Positions 1 to 8,913 are shown, counted from the first letter of the stretch. The stretch is 39,159 nt of DNA from Gammaproteobacteria bacterium (GCA_030428105.1 JAUIBE010000023.1:1-39159), one strand, 5' to 3'. The notes: generated by a model not told the origin, from the letters alone. Translations and numbers: made by a program.

Positions 1-96
1 CACCTCGGTAGCCAGCCGGCCCAGTGTCTTGTCCGTTGCATCGACGACGCACCAATCGCGCTCGACGCTTTGCGCATTTGCGGTAAAGGTCTTCAT
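1..96 (-). CDS. rplM: 50S ribosomal protein L13, N-terminal fragment (cut by window edge)
   Basis: The minus strand from an ATG at 96 encodes 32 residues beginning MKTFTAN and containing [19 protein letters not shown], the strongly conserved N-terminus of ribosomal protein L13 of the large subunit. The reading frame runs off the window at position 1, so the rest of the gene is not visible. In most gammaproteobacteria rplM is followed by rpsI, which would lie outside the window. A good sigma70-type promoter lies about 65 bases upstream. Identity is from sequence recognition of a short but highly characteristic segment. Confidence 0.92.
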   Translation of the reverse strand, partial: MKTFTANAQSVERDWCVVDATDKTLGRLATEV

Positions 97-163
97 GTTC
101 TTACTTCGGATTTTTACTCGGATTATTTAGCCAGCCACAAAATGTCGCAGGCGAAGGGCGGGA

Positions 164-192
164 ATTCTACTGATATTGGGCCGCGGATTCAA
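164..192 (-). promoter_or_regulatory. Candidate sigma70 promoter of rplM
   Basis: On the minus strand a TTGAAT box (192-187) is separated by exactly 17 bases from a TAGAAT box (169-164), matching the -35/-10 consensus at 4/6 and 5/6 positions. Transcription would begin near 157, giving a leader of about 60 bases before the rplM ATG at 96. It sits in the only gap between the ferredoxin gene and rplM, so it fits as the start of the ribosomal protein operon. Not experimentally supported. Confidence 0.6.
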
Positions 193-217
193 CCGCTTTG
201 ACGCCTTAATTCACCCT

Positions 218-532
218 TTAAATCTTCAGCCTTTCCACGGGCTTACCATTCACCAGGTGAGATTCGACAATTTCGTCGATGTCTTCCTCGTCCACGTAGG
301 TGTACCAGACCCCTTCCGGATAGACCACGCACACGGGCCCTTCCTCGCAGCGATCCAGGCACCCGGCCTGGTTGACCCGCAGTTTGCCGGGCCCGGTTAT
401 GCCCAGCGCCTTTGCCTTTTTCTTGGCGTAATCGCGCATCTGCGCGGCGCCGCACTGGTTGCACGAGGGCCGGTCAGCATCCGGCCCTCGTTCATTCACA
501 CAGAAAAAAATATGGCGCTGATAGTGGCTCAC
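218..532 (-). CDS. Small [2Fe-2S] ferredoxin-like protein (thioredoxin-like ferredoxin family)
   Basis: The 104-residue protein has cysteines at 11, 24, 27, 58, 62 and 68. The pairing of an early FFCVNERG motif with a later AGCLDRCEEGP motif is typical of the thioredoxin-fold [2Fe-2S] ferredoxin family found as stand-alone proteins next to housekeeping genes in gammaproteobacteria. It is probably a soluble cytoplasmic electron carrier; its partner is unknown. The start is a GTG lying one base after the TGA of the DUF481 gene (stop 536-534, start 532-530), which implies translational coupling. The MSxYQxHIFFC beginning is what family members usually show, so this GTG start is preferred over any internal ATG. 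Confidence 0.85.
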   Translation of the reverse strand: MSHYQRHIFFCVNERGPDADRPSCNQCGAAQMRDYAKKKAKALGITGPGKLRVNQAGCLDRCEEGPVCVVYPEGVWYTYVDEEDIDEIVESHLVNGKPVERLKI

Positions 533-533
533 G

Positions 534-1277
534 TCAGAAGTTATATACCAGGTTGGTCGTGAACTGCGTGTCGGTATCGTCCACCGCGCCCGGGGGCAGG
601 TCGGTGTTGTGACGCCACTGGAACGCCGCTTTCACTGCAAACTTCGAGTTTACCGCCACGGTCAGGCTGGTGTCGTTCTGCAGGAAGGTGTTGTCGGCGC
701 CTGATTCCACCAGAAACAGGTTGGCCAGCTCGGTGTTGTCGCTAACCGCCCAGCGGTAGTCGAGGCGGCCACGCGCAATGGCGTCGTCGCTGGTCTCACC
801 GGTCACCGCTTCTTCCTGGTGACGATAACCCACACCGATTTCACCCAGCAGGTAGTGCACGCCGTTATCGACAATGGTGTAACCGTAACCGGCGGTCAGG
901 GTGCTGACCGGGTCGTAAGGCGCAAACTTGTCCGCGTCGTAACGCAGCGCGCCAAACAGGTAGCTGCGGTCGGTCAGTTTGAAGTCGCTCTGTGCGCCGA
1001 AGGTGTAGCGCTCGGCATCCAGTTCACCGTCTTTTTCCGAGCGAAGGGCCGTCGCGCCGAGGGTGTGGCGCCATTTGTCTTCCTCGTAAACGAAATTCAG
1101 GGCCAGGTTCAGCGCTGAAGTGTCGGTGTTACCCGAGGTCTGGACGTAACCGAGTTCTCCCGATCCGGTCCATCCTTCGGTTTTCTCTTCTTCCGCACTG
1201 GGGTCCTGCGACATTACCGGTTGGCTCATCCCCAACATTGCCACCGCGGTGATGCCAATCAAGTACTTGATTTGCAT
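534..1277 (-). CDS. DUF481 family outer-membrane protein (YdiY-like)
   Basis: This 247-residue protein starts with a signal peptide (hydrophobic segment about 5-18, likely cleaved after MSQ) and continues into a beta-rich barrel with the hallmark GSGELGYVQTSGNTDT motif of DUF481/YdiY-like 'salt-induced outer membrane' proteins. It ends in NLVYNF with a terminal Phe, as expected for a BAM-assembled barrel. The ATG at 1277 is chosen because AAGGAG lies 6-7 bases upstream and because an upstream extension would bury the signal peptide. A TATACT -10-like box occurs about 85 bases upstream on the same strand, without a convincing -35. The ferredoxin gene follows one base after its stop. The cellular role of the family is poorly defined. 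Confidence 0.85.
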   Translation of the reverse strand: MQIKYLIGITAVAMLGMSQPVMSQDPSAEEEKTEGWTGSGELGYVQTSGNTDTSALNLALNFVYEEDKWRHTLGATALRSEKDGELDAERYTFGAQSDFKLTDRSYLFGALRYDADKFAPYDPVSTLTAGYGYTIVDNGVHYLLGEIGVGYRHQEEAVTGETSDDAIARGRLDYRWAVSDNTELANLFLVESGADNTFLQNDTSLTVAVNSKFAVKAAFQWRHNTDLPPGAVDDTDTQFTTNLVYNF

Positions 1278-1482
1278 TGTATTCTCCTTGGGTTGGGATT
1301 GATGGGGAGACAGGCTTTCCTGGCCTGGGCCCCGGACAAAGCGCGCCAGTATACGCGAATTGCTGCGCAAAAAAGACCCAAAGGCCTTGCGCCCGTTTTA
1401 AAATGGGTACGGCCCTGCCGTCATCAAGACGGCTCGGCGCAAATGTATTTCGGCTCCAGGTATTTCTTCAAGGCACGGGTGA

Positions 1483-2136
1483 ATGGACAAGTCCCCTGAC
1501 AGACAGTTCTCACGTTTGGACCGGCTGATCGCAGCAGTCGACGAAGGTTTGCGCCTTTCCACCGGCAGCGCGCCGCACCCCGGCCGCGAGAATCCGGCGG
1601 GTGAAACGCAGGCGGCGACCATCGAAGAACCGCAACGCAGCCACGTGGCCGGGCTGATGCGCGTAAACCACGCCGGGGAGATCTGCGCCCAGGCGCTGTA
1701 TGCCGGGCAGGCCATGACCGCGCGCAACCCGGAGGTTGCCCGGGAAATGCAGCAGGCCGCCGATGAAGAAATCGACCACCTGGCCTGGTGCGCCCAGCGC
1801 CTGGAAGAGCTGGATGACCAGCCCAGCCGCCTGAACCCCTTGTGGTACGCCGGCTCGTTTGCCATTGGCGCCATGGCGGGCCTGGCCGGAGACCGTTGGA
1901 GCCTGGGTTTTCTCAAGGAAACCGAACGCCAGGTAGAAGCGCACCTGGAAGAACACATCGACCGCTTGCCGGAAAACGACCAGCGCAGCCGCGCGATTCT
2001 CGACCAGATGAAGGAAGACGAGGCGCGCCATGCCGAGATGGCGCACGAGGCAGGCGGTTCCGACTTGCCCGAGGTAGTGCGGCAGGCGATGGCGGCGACC
2101 TCGAAAGTGATGAAGGCGCTGGCCTACCGTTTCTAG
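1483..2136 (+). CDS. coq7: Ubiquinone biosynthesis hydroxylase Coq7 (3-demethoxyubiquinol 3-hydroxylase)
   Basis: A 217-residue carboxylate-bridged di-iron hydroxylase catalysing the C6 hydroxylation of the demethoxyubiquinol ring late in ubiquinone synthesis, on the inner face of the cytoplasmic membrane. Visible ligand motifs are NHAGE (E66), EIDH (E96/H99), the VEAHLEEH region near 151-158, and EARH (E180/H183). These are the two ExxH pairs plus isolated glutamates of the ferritin-like fold. Length and motif spacing are normal for bacterial Coq7. The gene stands alone on the plus strand, divergent from DUF481 and convergent with the DUF2490 gene 9 bases downstream. The ribosome-binding site is weak (GGGTG). 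Confidence 0.95.
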   Translation: MDKSPDRQFSRLDRLIAAVDEGLRLSTGSAPHPGRENPAGETQAATIEEPQRSHVAGLMRVNHAGEICAQALYAGQAMTARNPEVAREMQQAADEEIDHLAWCAQRLEELDDQPSRLNPLWYAGSFAIGAMAGLAGDRWSLGFLKETERQVEAHLEEHIDRLPENDQRSRAILDQMKEDEARHAEMAHEAGGSDLPEVVRQAMAATSKVMKALAYRF

Positions 2137-2145
2137 CCAGGATTT

Positions 2146-2940
2146 CTAGCGAACCTTCAGGTAATCGCGAATCCTGATCGTCGATTTCACCCGCAGCTCA
2201 ATAATATTGTCATCGCGGGTCACGTTCTCACCAATGCCGGCGCGCGATTTCTGCCAGGTGTAACGCAATTCCGAGGCCCAATCCTTGTTGAACTGGTAGC
2301 CAATGCCCGCCGACAGCGTGGCCTTGTCGGCAAACACCTCGGCGCTGTCATTATTGATATCCCAGAACAGCTCCCCGGCTACCGGCATGTAAAAAGCACC
2401 CGGCTCAACCGTGTAGCGATTGATGGGCACGGAGAACGACAGGCGATAGCGCCCCCGCAGCGAGGTGTCCCAGCCATCGGAATCCTGGAACCGCTCCTCC
2501 AGCATGAAACGGTGATGCACCACCCAGCGGGCCAGCGCGTCGATTTCTGGCCAGTCCAGGGTGGCTGCCTGCCAAAGACGCACCTCGAAAATGTCGTCCA
2601 GGCCTTCGCGGGCAGTGAAGTATGTTCCCAGGCCGCCTTCCAGCCGCAACCACTCATTGACGCTGTAAACCACGCCACCGAACAGCTTGGCTTTCTCGCG
2701 CCCGCCGCTCAGCCCCTCCTCGGAAATAAGCTCTTCATAACTGGCCGCAGAGAAAGCGCGCATCTTGTCGTTGATGCTTTGCTGGTAGTCGTAACGGAAG
2801 CGGCCGATGTCGCCGCGTTCATCAGACTGGGCCAAACACGCGGGGGCTTGACTCAAAAGCGTTAGCCCAACGAAGCAAACCACCAGGAGATCAGAATGAG
2901 TTGCCCACATTTTTGCTTGTGCCGGCGTCGCGCGCTTCAC
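2146..2940 (-). CDS. DUF2490-like outer-membrane beta-barrel protein
   Basis: A 264-residue exported protein: basic N-terminus, hydrophobic segment about 18-35 ending in ACLAQ (signal peptide), then alternating beta-strand sequence with features resembling DUF2490 proteins (RLEGGLGTYF, HHRFMLEERF, LRGRYRLSFSVPIN, ELRYTW near the end). Family members are small barrels of unknown function. The GTG at 2940 is used here; an internal ATG at 2910 gives a shorter signal peptide and cannot be excluded, as neither has a strong ribosome-binding site. It is the last gene of the eight-gene minus-strand operon, 13 bases after the PagP-like gene, so it probably contributes an envelope component. Confidence 0.7.
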   Translation of the reverse strand: MKRATPAQAKMWATHSDLLVVCFVGLTLLSQAPACLAQSDERGDIGRFRYDYQQSINDKMRAFSAASYEELISEEGLSGGREKAKLFGGVVYSVNEWLRLEGGLGTYFTAREGLDDIFEVRLWQAATLDWPEIDALARWVVHHRFMLEERFQDSDGWDTSLRGRYRLSFSVPINRYTVEPGAFYMPVAGELFWDINNDSAEVFADKATLSAGIGYQFNKDWASELRYTWQKSRAGIGENVTRDDNIIELRVKSTIRIRDYLKVR

Positions 2941-2953
2941 CCAATGGCTGTCT

Positions 2954-3475
2954 TCAGAAAGTAATTCCTGTAGTTACCACCACCGCTGACGTGCCCGCAA
3001 CGCTTACCTCGGTATTCCAGGACCGGTAGCGAAAGCCAAAGGTGGGAACGATGGCCGGCGCCACCCCAAGCCCGTTAAGCGGGATCTTGTCTTCGTACGG
3101 CTCCTTGTAACCGTGCAGCAAGCCACCGGTGAGCTTCAGGTACCAGTGGGGCGAGTCGAACAAGTCCCAGCGGTAACCCACGTACAGGTACTGGCTGTTC
3201 TGGCCAAAGGAATTATCGAAAGCAGAAAAGCCAAACAGCCAGCGGTTGTTCATCCACAACTCCAGCCCCAACAGGTTCTGGTCGTTGTTGTGATCCGGCT
3301 CGGGGTCGAAATGCCTGGTGTACACCGAGGTGAACGCGTACCAGCCCTCAACCTGCCATGGTCCCGTTTCCACCGCCCGCTCCGCTGCTTGCTCGCTGTA
3401 GGCAGCGGACTGGGCTATCGCAGCGACGGGAAAGAGGGTGAAAATCAGCAATAAGCCGAGTGCAACACCCTTCAT
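2954..3475 (-). CDS. PagP-like small outer-membrane barrel
   Basis: A 173-residue protein with a clear signal peptide (MKGVALGLLLIFTLFPVAAIAQ) split here as MKGVALG plus the hydrophobic core ending AIAQ. The mature part has SVYTRHFDPEPDHNN, QYLYVGYRWDL, KLTGGLLHGY and KIPLNGLGVAPAIVP. I recall these as features of a PagP-like family often labelled 'sn-glycerol-3-phosphate transporter' in pseudomonads, although it looks like a small 8-strand barrel and not a transporter. It ends in GITF with terminal Phe. The ATG overlaps the TGA of the antiporter gene by four bases (ATGA), indicating translational coupling; an upstream extension of 59 codons lies entirely within the antiporter gene and is rejected. 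Whether it acylates lipid A is unknown. Confidence 0.7.
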   Translation of the reverse strand: MKGVALGLLLIFTLFPVAAIAQSAAYSEQAAERAVETGPWQVEGWYAFTSVYTRHFDPEPDHNNDQNLLGLELWMNNRWLFGFSAFDNSFGQNSQYLYVGYRWDLFDSPHWYLKLTGGLLHGYKEPYEDKIPLNGLGVAPAIVPTFGFRYRSWNTEVSVAGTSAVVVTTGITF

Positions 3476-4665
3476 CCTTGACTGGCCTTCTGGATGCGAT
3501 TGGCCAGCGGGTTGGCGGACACGCCATGCAGGACCAGGCTGATAAACACCGTGCAAACTACCACCTGGGCCATCAACTCGGCGCCAGGCATGCCGCTGTC
3601 CATGACGATCACGGTAAACACGATACTGGCGAGGCCGCGTGGGCCGAACCAACCGAGGAACAACTTGCTGGCATGGGTTTCTCCGGTGCCGATCAGGGAA
3701 GCGTAAACAGGCAGCATTCGCACCACGGTGAGGCTTAGCAGGGCAAACACGAACACCTGCCAGGTCATCTGCTCAAACACCTGCCCGACGATAGCCACGC
3801 CGAACAGCATCCAGGTAAGCAGCGCCAGCGTGTCGCCGATGCCTTCGGCCGGCTCCACCAGTTCGTGCGTGCGTTTGCCCATGATTACGCCGAACACCAG
3901 CCCGCCTACGAAAGCGGCGATGTAACCGCTGCCTTCCAGGCTCTGCGCTACTGAAAAACAGGAAAGCGCCAATGCCACCGTGGTTATCTGCACCCAGGTT
4001 TCAGTCACCCAGCGGCGGCGCCAGCAGGCGCGCAACAGCATGGCCCCCAGCCCCGCCAGCACCACGCCAACGGCCAGGCCGATTCCCAGTTCTTCGGCTA
4101 GCAGCTTGATCACCAGCCCACTGCCAACACCCTCTTCGGCGCCCAGTTCCAGCGCGATGAAGACAAACAAGATCGGAACGCACAGGCCATCGTTCAGGCC
4201 GCTCTCCACGTTTAGCCCCTCGCGCAACCGAGACGGCACTTTCTTGTTCGTAATCACCGCTTTGCCAAGCGCTGCGTCGGTGGCGGCCAGCATGGCGCCC
4301 AGCGCTGCAGCTTCGAAAATGGTTAGCGCGCCGAACATGGTCAGCGCCAACAAGGTGCCCAGCAATATGGCGCCGGGCAGGCCTATCAGCAGCATCCGCG
4401 TGGGAATGCCGTAGTGGTGTTCGAGGGTGCGGAGATTGGCGTTGGCCGAGTCGGTGAACAAGCACAGCGCCAGGGTCAGGTCGGCCAGCACCCGGAGGGT
4501 CTGGTGTGGTTCTTCACCCGAAAACCAGCCAAGCACCCCCGGCCCCATCACGAATCCGGCCGCGACGAAAATCATCGGCCCGGAAATCATGCTGCGCTCC
4601 GTTCGCCCGGCAATCACGCTGTATAGAAAAACGAAGATCGCCAGTATGGCCAGTTGCTCATACAT
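3472..4665 (-). CDS. CPA1-type cation/proton antiporter (NhaP-like)
   Basis: A 397-residue integral membrane protein with about 12 hydrophobic segments. Core motifs of monovalent cation/proton antiporters are visible: ATDAALG at 128-134 (discontinuous TM4 equivalent), ESGLND at 154-159 with the Asn-Asp pair typical of the CPA1 branch, and GWFGPRGLASIVF near residue 330. It would exchange Na+ or K+ for H+ across the inner membrane. There is no large C-terminal cytoplasmic regulatory domain, so it is a short core-only form. It is embedded in a minus-strand operon: 8 bases after the DUF2955 gene and overlapping the PagP-like gene by 4 bases. Substrate ion and direction cannot be read from sequence. 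Confidence 0.88.
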   Translation of the reverse strand: MYEQLAILAIFVFLYSVIAGRTERSMISGPMIFVAAGFVMGPGVLGWFSGEEPHQTLRVLADLTLALCLFTDSANANLRTLEHHYGIPTRMLLIGLPGAILLGTLLALTMFGALTIFEAAALGAMLAATDAALGKAVITNKKVPSRLREGLNVESGLNDGLCVPILFVFIALELGAEEGVGSGLVIKLLAEELGIGLAVGVVLAGLGAMLLRACWRRRWVTETWVQITTVALALSCFSVAQSLEGSGYIAAFVGGLVFGVIMGKRTHELVEPAEGIGDTLALLTWMLFGVAIVGQVFEQMTWQVFVFALLSLTVVRMLPVYASLIGTGETHASKLFLGWFGPRGLASIVFTVIVMDSGMPGAELMAQVVVCTVFISLVLHGVSANPLANRIQKASQG

Positions 4666-4673
4666 GACCAGGG

Positions 4674-5774
4674 TTATCCTCCGGTGCCATCAGCGATGAC
4701 CCGCTCTGCTTTCTCGGGCCAGAACGCATCGAACACGCGCACGGTGACTGTTCCGTAAACCGCCACCAGCACAATCAGCCAAAAGCGTGTCCAGAATGCT
4801 GATTCGGCGCTGTTGCTAATGGGGCTGTCAACCACCCCCGGGCCGAGAATCACGAACATGGTGAGGAAGGCGTAGGTCCACATCGAGAATTTAGGGGCCA
4901 CGGCCGGCCCACGAAATATGCCCCGGCCAAAGTACAACCCGGCGATGGCCGTTAGCAGGGTGTAGAACAGCAGCGACGGCCAGGCGCTGAGCGCGTACCA
5001 GCCAATCACCGCAGCGATACCGCCCCAGAAAGTCGACTCCAGCAGCGACATGCCCAGCTCGCGGCTTTTGCCCACGGTGGCCTGCTGGCCAAGCGCCGCG
5101 ACCTTGATCATCACCACGGTGAAACTGACGCTGCCGCTCATGAACATGAACACCAGCGCCAGCGGAAACACCACGAACAATGACCGCACCGCTTTGCGCC
5201 GCGCTTCCGCCAACTCGGGTACCGGCGGCTTGGGCGGGCTGAATGCCGGCAAATTGGGGTCAGGCGGCGGGTCGGGCAACAACAGGTGCGCCAGCCAAAC
5301 GAAGGCCAGGCCAGCGACCACCGATGTACCCAGTGATTGCACCAACTGGATTAGCAACTCGGGGTTCACCGAGCCCACGGTCACCACCAGGGTGAGGCCG
5401 ATGGTCATGAAGGTGCCCAGCACTGCCGAGCCACCTTTCGAAGTGAAATAAAAACTGTAGAACAGGGCCAGGCCCACCAGCGCAATGCCGGCCCAGCGGG
5501 CATGCATCAGGAAAGGTAACAACCCCATCCCGGCGACCATGGGCAGCATCAGCGCCACTACAAAGCCAATGCCCTTTTTTACACCCAGGGGCGGCAAGGG
5601 CAGGCCCAGGATCATCAGGGTAATCACCGGCGCCACGAACGAGAGCTGCCAGGCCACGGCCTGCGAAAACAGCAGGCTGAGCGCAGTGCCCAGCGCCAGG
5701 CGCAGGATGCGCCGCGAGGCCAGCGGATGGCGGCCCGCCACTGCGGCAGGAACGGCCGGTGCGTCAGTAGGCAT
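4674..5774 (-). CDS. DUF2955 family inner-membrane protein (efflux pump component)
   Basis: The 366-residue protein has roughly ten hydrophobic segments in two halves separated by a soluble Pro-rich stretch (LLLPDPPPDPNLPAFSPPKP, about 168-187). This is the arrangement of DUF2955/FUSC-like permeases that act with HlyD-type adaptors, for example in aromatic-acid efflux. It starts inside the 3' end of the HlyD gene with an 11-base overlap, so the two are translationally coupled and likely form one complex. Cargo is unknown; aromatic carboxylates or organic anions are a guess by analogy with AaeAB-type pumps. Confidence 0.8.
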   Translation of the reverse strand: MPTDAPAVPAAVAGRHPLASRRILRLALGTALSLLFSQAVAWQLSFVAPVITLMILGLPLPPLGVKKGIGFVVALMLPMVAGMGLLPFLMHARWAGIALVGLALFYSFYFTSKGGSAVLGTFMTIGLTLVVTVGSVNPELLIQLVQSLGTSVVAGLAFVWLAHLLLPDPPPDPNLPAFSPPKPPVPELAEARRKAVRSLFVVFPLALVFMFMSGSVSFTVVMIKVAALGQQATVGKSRELGMSLLESTFWGGIAAVIGWYALSAWPSLLFYTLLTAIAGLYFGRGIFRGPAVAPKFSMWTYAFLTMFVILGPGVVDSPISNSAESAFWTRFWLIVLVAVYGTVTVRVFDAFWPEKAERVIADGTGG

Positions 5775-6888
5775 ACGTCAGGATGGACACCAGCCAGATA
5801 TAGAAACCGGCCAACGGATTCATCACCCAGTGTTCACCCGTGTACGCCACTACCGAAACCTGCGAACCTACTTTCAACAGCCGCAAGTCGCTGTCCGGCA
5901 GGCTGAAAGAAATAACAACGGGAAAGCGCTGCGCGCTGCGCAGCCAGTCAGAGTCGTTCTGGATGGTGGGTAGTTTGCCCAGCGGCGTCTTGTCGACGTT
6001 GACGCCGTAGCCAATGTTGCGCACCTTGCCTTCGATGGTCTGGCCCGGCAGAACGTCGAATACCATCTCCACCGTGTCGCCTTCCTCGAGGTGACCGAGG
6101 TTATTTTCGGTGTAGTCAGCCTGCACCCAGATATCGCTGGTGGAGATAAAGGTCATCTGCGCCATGCCGGCGCCGGCAAAGTTGCCCTTGTCGACGCGCA
6201 CATCGGTCACCACGCCATCGGAAGGCGCCCTCACACGCGTGCGCGCCAGGTTCAGCTCGGCCTGGTCAAGTGCGGCCAGGGCCTGCTGGACCTGGGAATT
6301 GTTATCGCCGGTTTCCCCCAGCGCCCTGCGGGCTTTTTCCAGGTCGGCCTGGGCGGCTTCAAGCTGGCTTTGCGAAACCGCCAGGCTGGCCTCGGCCGAT
6401 TCCACCCGGCGCTCTGAGATGGCGCCCGGGTCTTCATCGCGGATGTTGCGCATGCGCACCGCGTCCTGGCGTGAACGGACGAGCGCCGCTTGCGCCGCGT
6501 CAACCGCGGCCTTGGCAGCCTCGACGGTGGATTCCGAGGCGCCGGAAGACTGGCGCGCCGTTTCCAGCACTGCCTGGGCGTTCTTCAACGCCAGGTCGTA
6601 GCTGTCGGTCTCCAGTTGGAACAGGATGTCGCCAGCCTTCACCACCTGGTTGCTACCGACATTCACCGAGGTAACGATGCCGGATACTTCCGGGGCAATC
6701 GGCACAACCAGCGCGTGGACGCGCGCCTGCGAGGTGTACGGGGTGACGCGGTCTGAGCGCAGGTACCACGCAATCAACGCCACGGTGACCAGCAACACGA
6801 TCAACGTCACGCGGCGCACTGGGTCCTTGGGTTTGGTGGCCGGGCTTGATTCGGCCTGCGCTTCGTTGTTTTGCGATTCTTCGCTCAT
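5764..6888 (-). CDS. HlyD/EmrA-family periplasmic adaptor protein
   Basis: The 374-residue protein has a short cytoplasmic N-terminus, one transmembrane helix (about 27-43, TLIVLLVTVALIAWYL), a lipoyl-like half motif (ALVVPIAPEVSGIVTSV), a long alpha-helical coiled-coil hairpin (about 105-205) rich in Ala/Glu/Gln, the second lipoyl half (RVRAPSDGVVTDVRV) and a beta-barrel domain. This is the membrane-fusion adaptor of tripartite efflux systems. It bridges the DUF2955 inner-membrane component (overlapping 11 bases downstream) and the NodT-like outer-membrane factor encoded 41 bases upstream. Ribosome-binding site is weak. Confidence 0.92.
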   Translation of the reverse strand: MSEESQNNEAQAESSPATKPKDPVRRVTLIVLLVTVALIAWYLRSDRVTPYTSQARVHALVVPIAPEVSGIVTSVNVGSNQVVKAGDILFQLETDSYDLALKNAQAVLETARQSSGASESTVEAAKAAVDAAQAALVRSRQDAVRMRNIRDEDPGAISERRVESAEASLAVSQSQLEAAQADLEKARRALGETGDNNSQVQQALAALDQAELNLARTRVRAPSDGVVTDVRVDKGNFAGAGMAQMTFISTSDIWVQADYTENNLGHLEEGDTVEMVFDVLPGQTIEGKVRNIGYGVNVDKTPLGKLPTIQNDSDWLRSAQRFPVVISFSLPDSDLRLLKVGSQVSVVAYTGEHWVMNPLAGFYIWLVSILTYAY

Positions 6889-6929
6889 CGTCTACGGTTC
6901 CGATTGCGTTTGCTATTCCGATTCATGTT

Positions 6930-8465
6930 CTACCAGTCCGGCTCGCGCCACATTTCATCGCCTTCCGGCGGCGCCTGCTCATCCAGCAGTTCGCCCCAGT
7001 CGGTGCGCTGGCGCATGGTTTCAACGGTTTCCGGATCTACCCGCGGCGTGTCCTGCTCTTGCCAGCCATTACCCAGGGCCTTGTACAGCGCAATCAGGTT
7101 GCTCACCACGTCGCCCTGAGCGGTCACCAGCCTTTGCTGCTGCGAAAACAGGGCCTGCTGGGCATCCAGCACGCGCTGATAGTCGGAGAACCCCTCGCGG
7201 TAACGCAGGGTGGAAAGGTCGTTGGAGCGCTTCGCCGAGGTCACGGTTTCGGCCAGGATGGCCGCCTGGGCACGGGCGCCGATAAACCCGGCAATTGCGT
7301 CTTCGGCCTCGCGCGCGGCCTGCAAAACCGTTTCGCGGTAGTTCACCAGCGCCTGTTGCAGGCGGGCATCCTGCACGCGGATGTTGTTCTTGATGCGGCC
7401 ATAGTTGAGGAACGGCCAGACAAACTGCGGGCCGATGGAAAAGGTCAGCGCATCGGTGCTGAACAGGTCGCCAAAGTCGCTGTCACCAGGCCCGCCGGAA
7501 GTCACGCCAATTGAGCCAACCAGGCTGAAACTGGGATAGAGATCGGCTTCCGCCAGCCCCACCAACGCGTTCTGCGCTGCCGCCAGGTACTCGGCCTGGC
7601 GCACATCGGGACGATTGCGCAACATGTCGGCCGGCGCGCCAATGGCCACCTGCTGCGGTATTTTCGGTATCCCCTCGCCTTGCTCCAGTCGCGTCTTGAT
7701 CAACCCCGGTTGCTGGCCCAACAAGGTGGAAAGCGCGTTACGCGCCTGCACCAGGCCGGCATCCAGCGCCGGTATGGTGGCCTGGGTGGCCAGCAGCAGG
7801 GTTTTGGCCTGCTGCATATCCAGTTCCGAGTCGGCGCCATTGCGGTAAAGCACCTCGGCGATGTCATAACTGCGCTGCTGCAGCTTGAGGTTTTCCTGGG
7901 CAATGCGCAGTTGCTCTTCGGTCACGCGCACCAGCGTGTAGGTATCCACCACCGCGGCGGTGAGCACCAGTTGCACCTGGTCGTAACCGGCAATCGAGGC
8001 CAGGTAGGCCGCGTCGGCAGATTCGATGGCGCGCTTGAAGCGTCCCCAGAAATCGAATTCCCAGGAGGCATTCGCCGCCAGGCCGTACTGCCAGTAATTG
8101 CTCGGCAATATCGAGTGATTCGGTGGCGAAACGTATGTGGCCTCACCGGCGGCCACCTGCACCTGGGGATACTGGCCGCCCACGGCGATGCCCAGCTGGG
8201 CGCGGGCTTCCAGTACGCGCAGGCCGGCAATCTGCAGGTCGTTGTTGCGTTCGCGCGCCTCATCGACCAGGCCATTGAGCACCGGGTCGTTGAAATAGGT
8301 CCACCAGTCCGGGTCGCCCTGAGGCGCAGGTTCCAGCCCCTGGGTCAGTTCCTGCGACCACTGGCCCGCCGCGTCAGCATCGGGCTTGACGAAATCCGGG
8401 CCAACCGGCGCACAGGCAGCAGCCAGGGCCGCAAGCGCTGGCAAGAATATACGTACAGGTTTCAT
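6930..8465 (-). CDS. NodT/TolC-type outer-membrane efflux lipoprotein
   Basis: A 511-residue outer-membrane factor. It has a lipoprotein signal peptide with the lipobox LAAAC about 20 residues in, the family opening PVGPDFVKP, a PDWWTYFNDPVLNGLVDEA motif, and the WEFDFWGRF motif characteristic of NodT/OprM-type channels, followed by long helical repeats (two structural repeats). It provides the exit duct of the tripartite pump whose adaptor and inner-membrane genes follow. The ATG at 8465 is one base after the TGA of the K+ channel gene. A second in-frame ATG at 8483 lies inside that gene and would add six residues; I prefer 8465 for a normal signal peptide length, with low certainty. Confidence 0.92.
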   Translation of the reverse strand: MKPVRIFLPALAALAAACAPVGPDFVKPDADAAGQWSQELTQGLEPAPQGDPDWWTYFNDPVLNGLVDEARERNNDLQIAGLRVLEARAQLGIAVGGQYPQVQVAAGEATYVSPPNHSILPSNYWQYGLAANASWEFDFWGRFKRAIESADAAYLASIAGYDQVQLVLTAAVVDTYTLVRVTEEQLRIAQENLKLQQRSYDIAEVLYRNGADSELDMQQAKTLLLATQATIPALDAGLVQARNALSTLLGQQPGLIKTRLEQGEGIPKIPQQVAIGAPADMLRNRPDVRQAEYLAAAQNALVGLAEADLYPSFSLVGSIGVTSGGPGDSDFGDLFSTDALTFSIGPQFVWPFLNYGRIKNNIRVQDARLQQALVNYRETVLQAAREAEDAIAGFIGARAQAAILAETVTSAKRSNDLSTLRYREGFSDYQRVLDAQQALFSQQQRLVTAQGDVVSNLIALYKALGNGWQEQDTPRVDPETVETMRQRTDWGELLDEQAPPEGDEMWREPDW

Positions 8466-8466
8466 A

Positions 8467-8904
8467 TCAAAACCGCGGGTCATCCTTGTTTTCGCGATTG
8501 AACAGCCAGGTCATCACTGACAGGATCGCGCTGGCGGAGAGGCCAAACATCAACACTCCGTTGGCCGCTTCCAGCCCGCCCAGCAGGCGCCACTTTTCGG
8601 TCATGACAATGTCGCCGTAGCCAAGCGAGGTGAAGGTGACCGAGCTGTAGTAGAAGGCAGTGGAAAACTCGGTGAACTCACCGAGTTTCATGAACAGCGC
8701 CGCCCAGATGGCGAACTGCAGGACATGCCCGAGGAACAGCACCAACACGATAGTGCCCATCACCCGCATCTGGAAATAAAACCCGCCGTGCTGGGGAAAG
8801 CGATCCATGCGGCTTTTGAGCAGGCTGATCACCCACATCATGCCGGCAATCTGGATGGCCATGTTGCCCACCACCATGGCGCTGCCGATGAACAGGGCAA
8901 TCAT
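8467..8904 (-). CDS. Two-transmembrane potassium channel (Ion_trans_2 type)
   Basis: The 145-residue membrane protein has hydrophobic helices at about 3-28, 47-70 and 110-133 and the selectivity-filter sequence TFTSLGYGDIV (TxxGYGD at 92-98), which is diagnostic for K+-selective channels. There is no RCK/cyclic-nucleotide regulatory domain, so it would be a minimal pore that assembles as a tetramer. The C-terminus is only about a dozen residues long. It lies 9 bases after the AI-2E permease gene and one base before the efflux lipoprotein gene, within the long minus-strand operon. Pairing with the downstream cation/proton antiporter suggests a K+ or charge-balance function (inference). Confidence 0.88.
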   Translation of the reverse strand: MIALFIGSAMVVGNMAIQIAGMMWVISLLKSRMDRFPQHGGFYFQMRVMGTIVLVLFLGHVLQFAIWAALFMKLGEFTEFSTAFYYSSVTFTSLGYGDIVMTEKWRLLGGLEAANGVLMFGLSASAILSVMTWLFNRENKDDPRF

Positions 8905-8913
8905 CTGAACAGC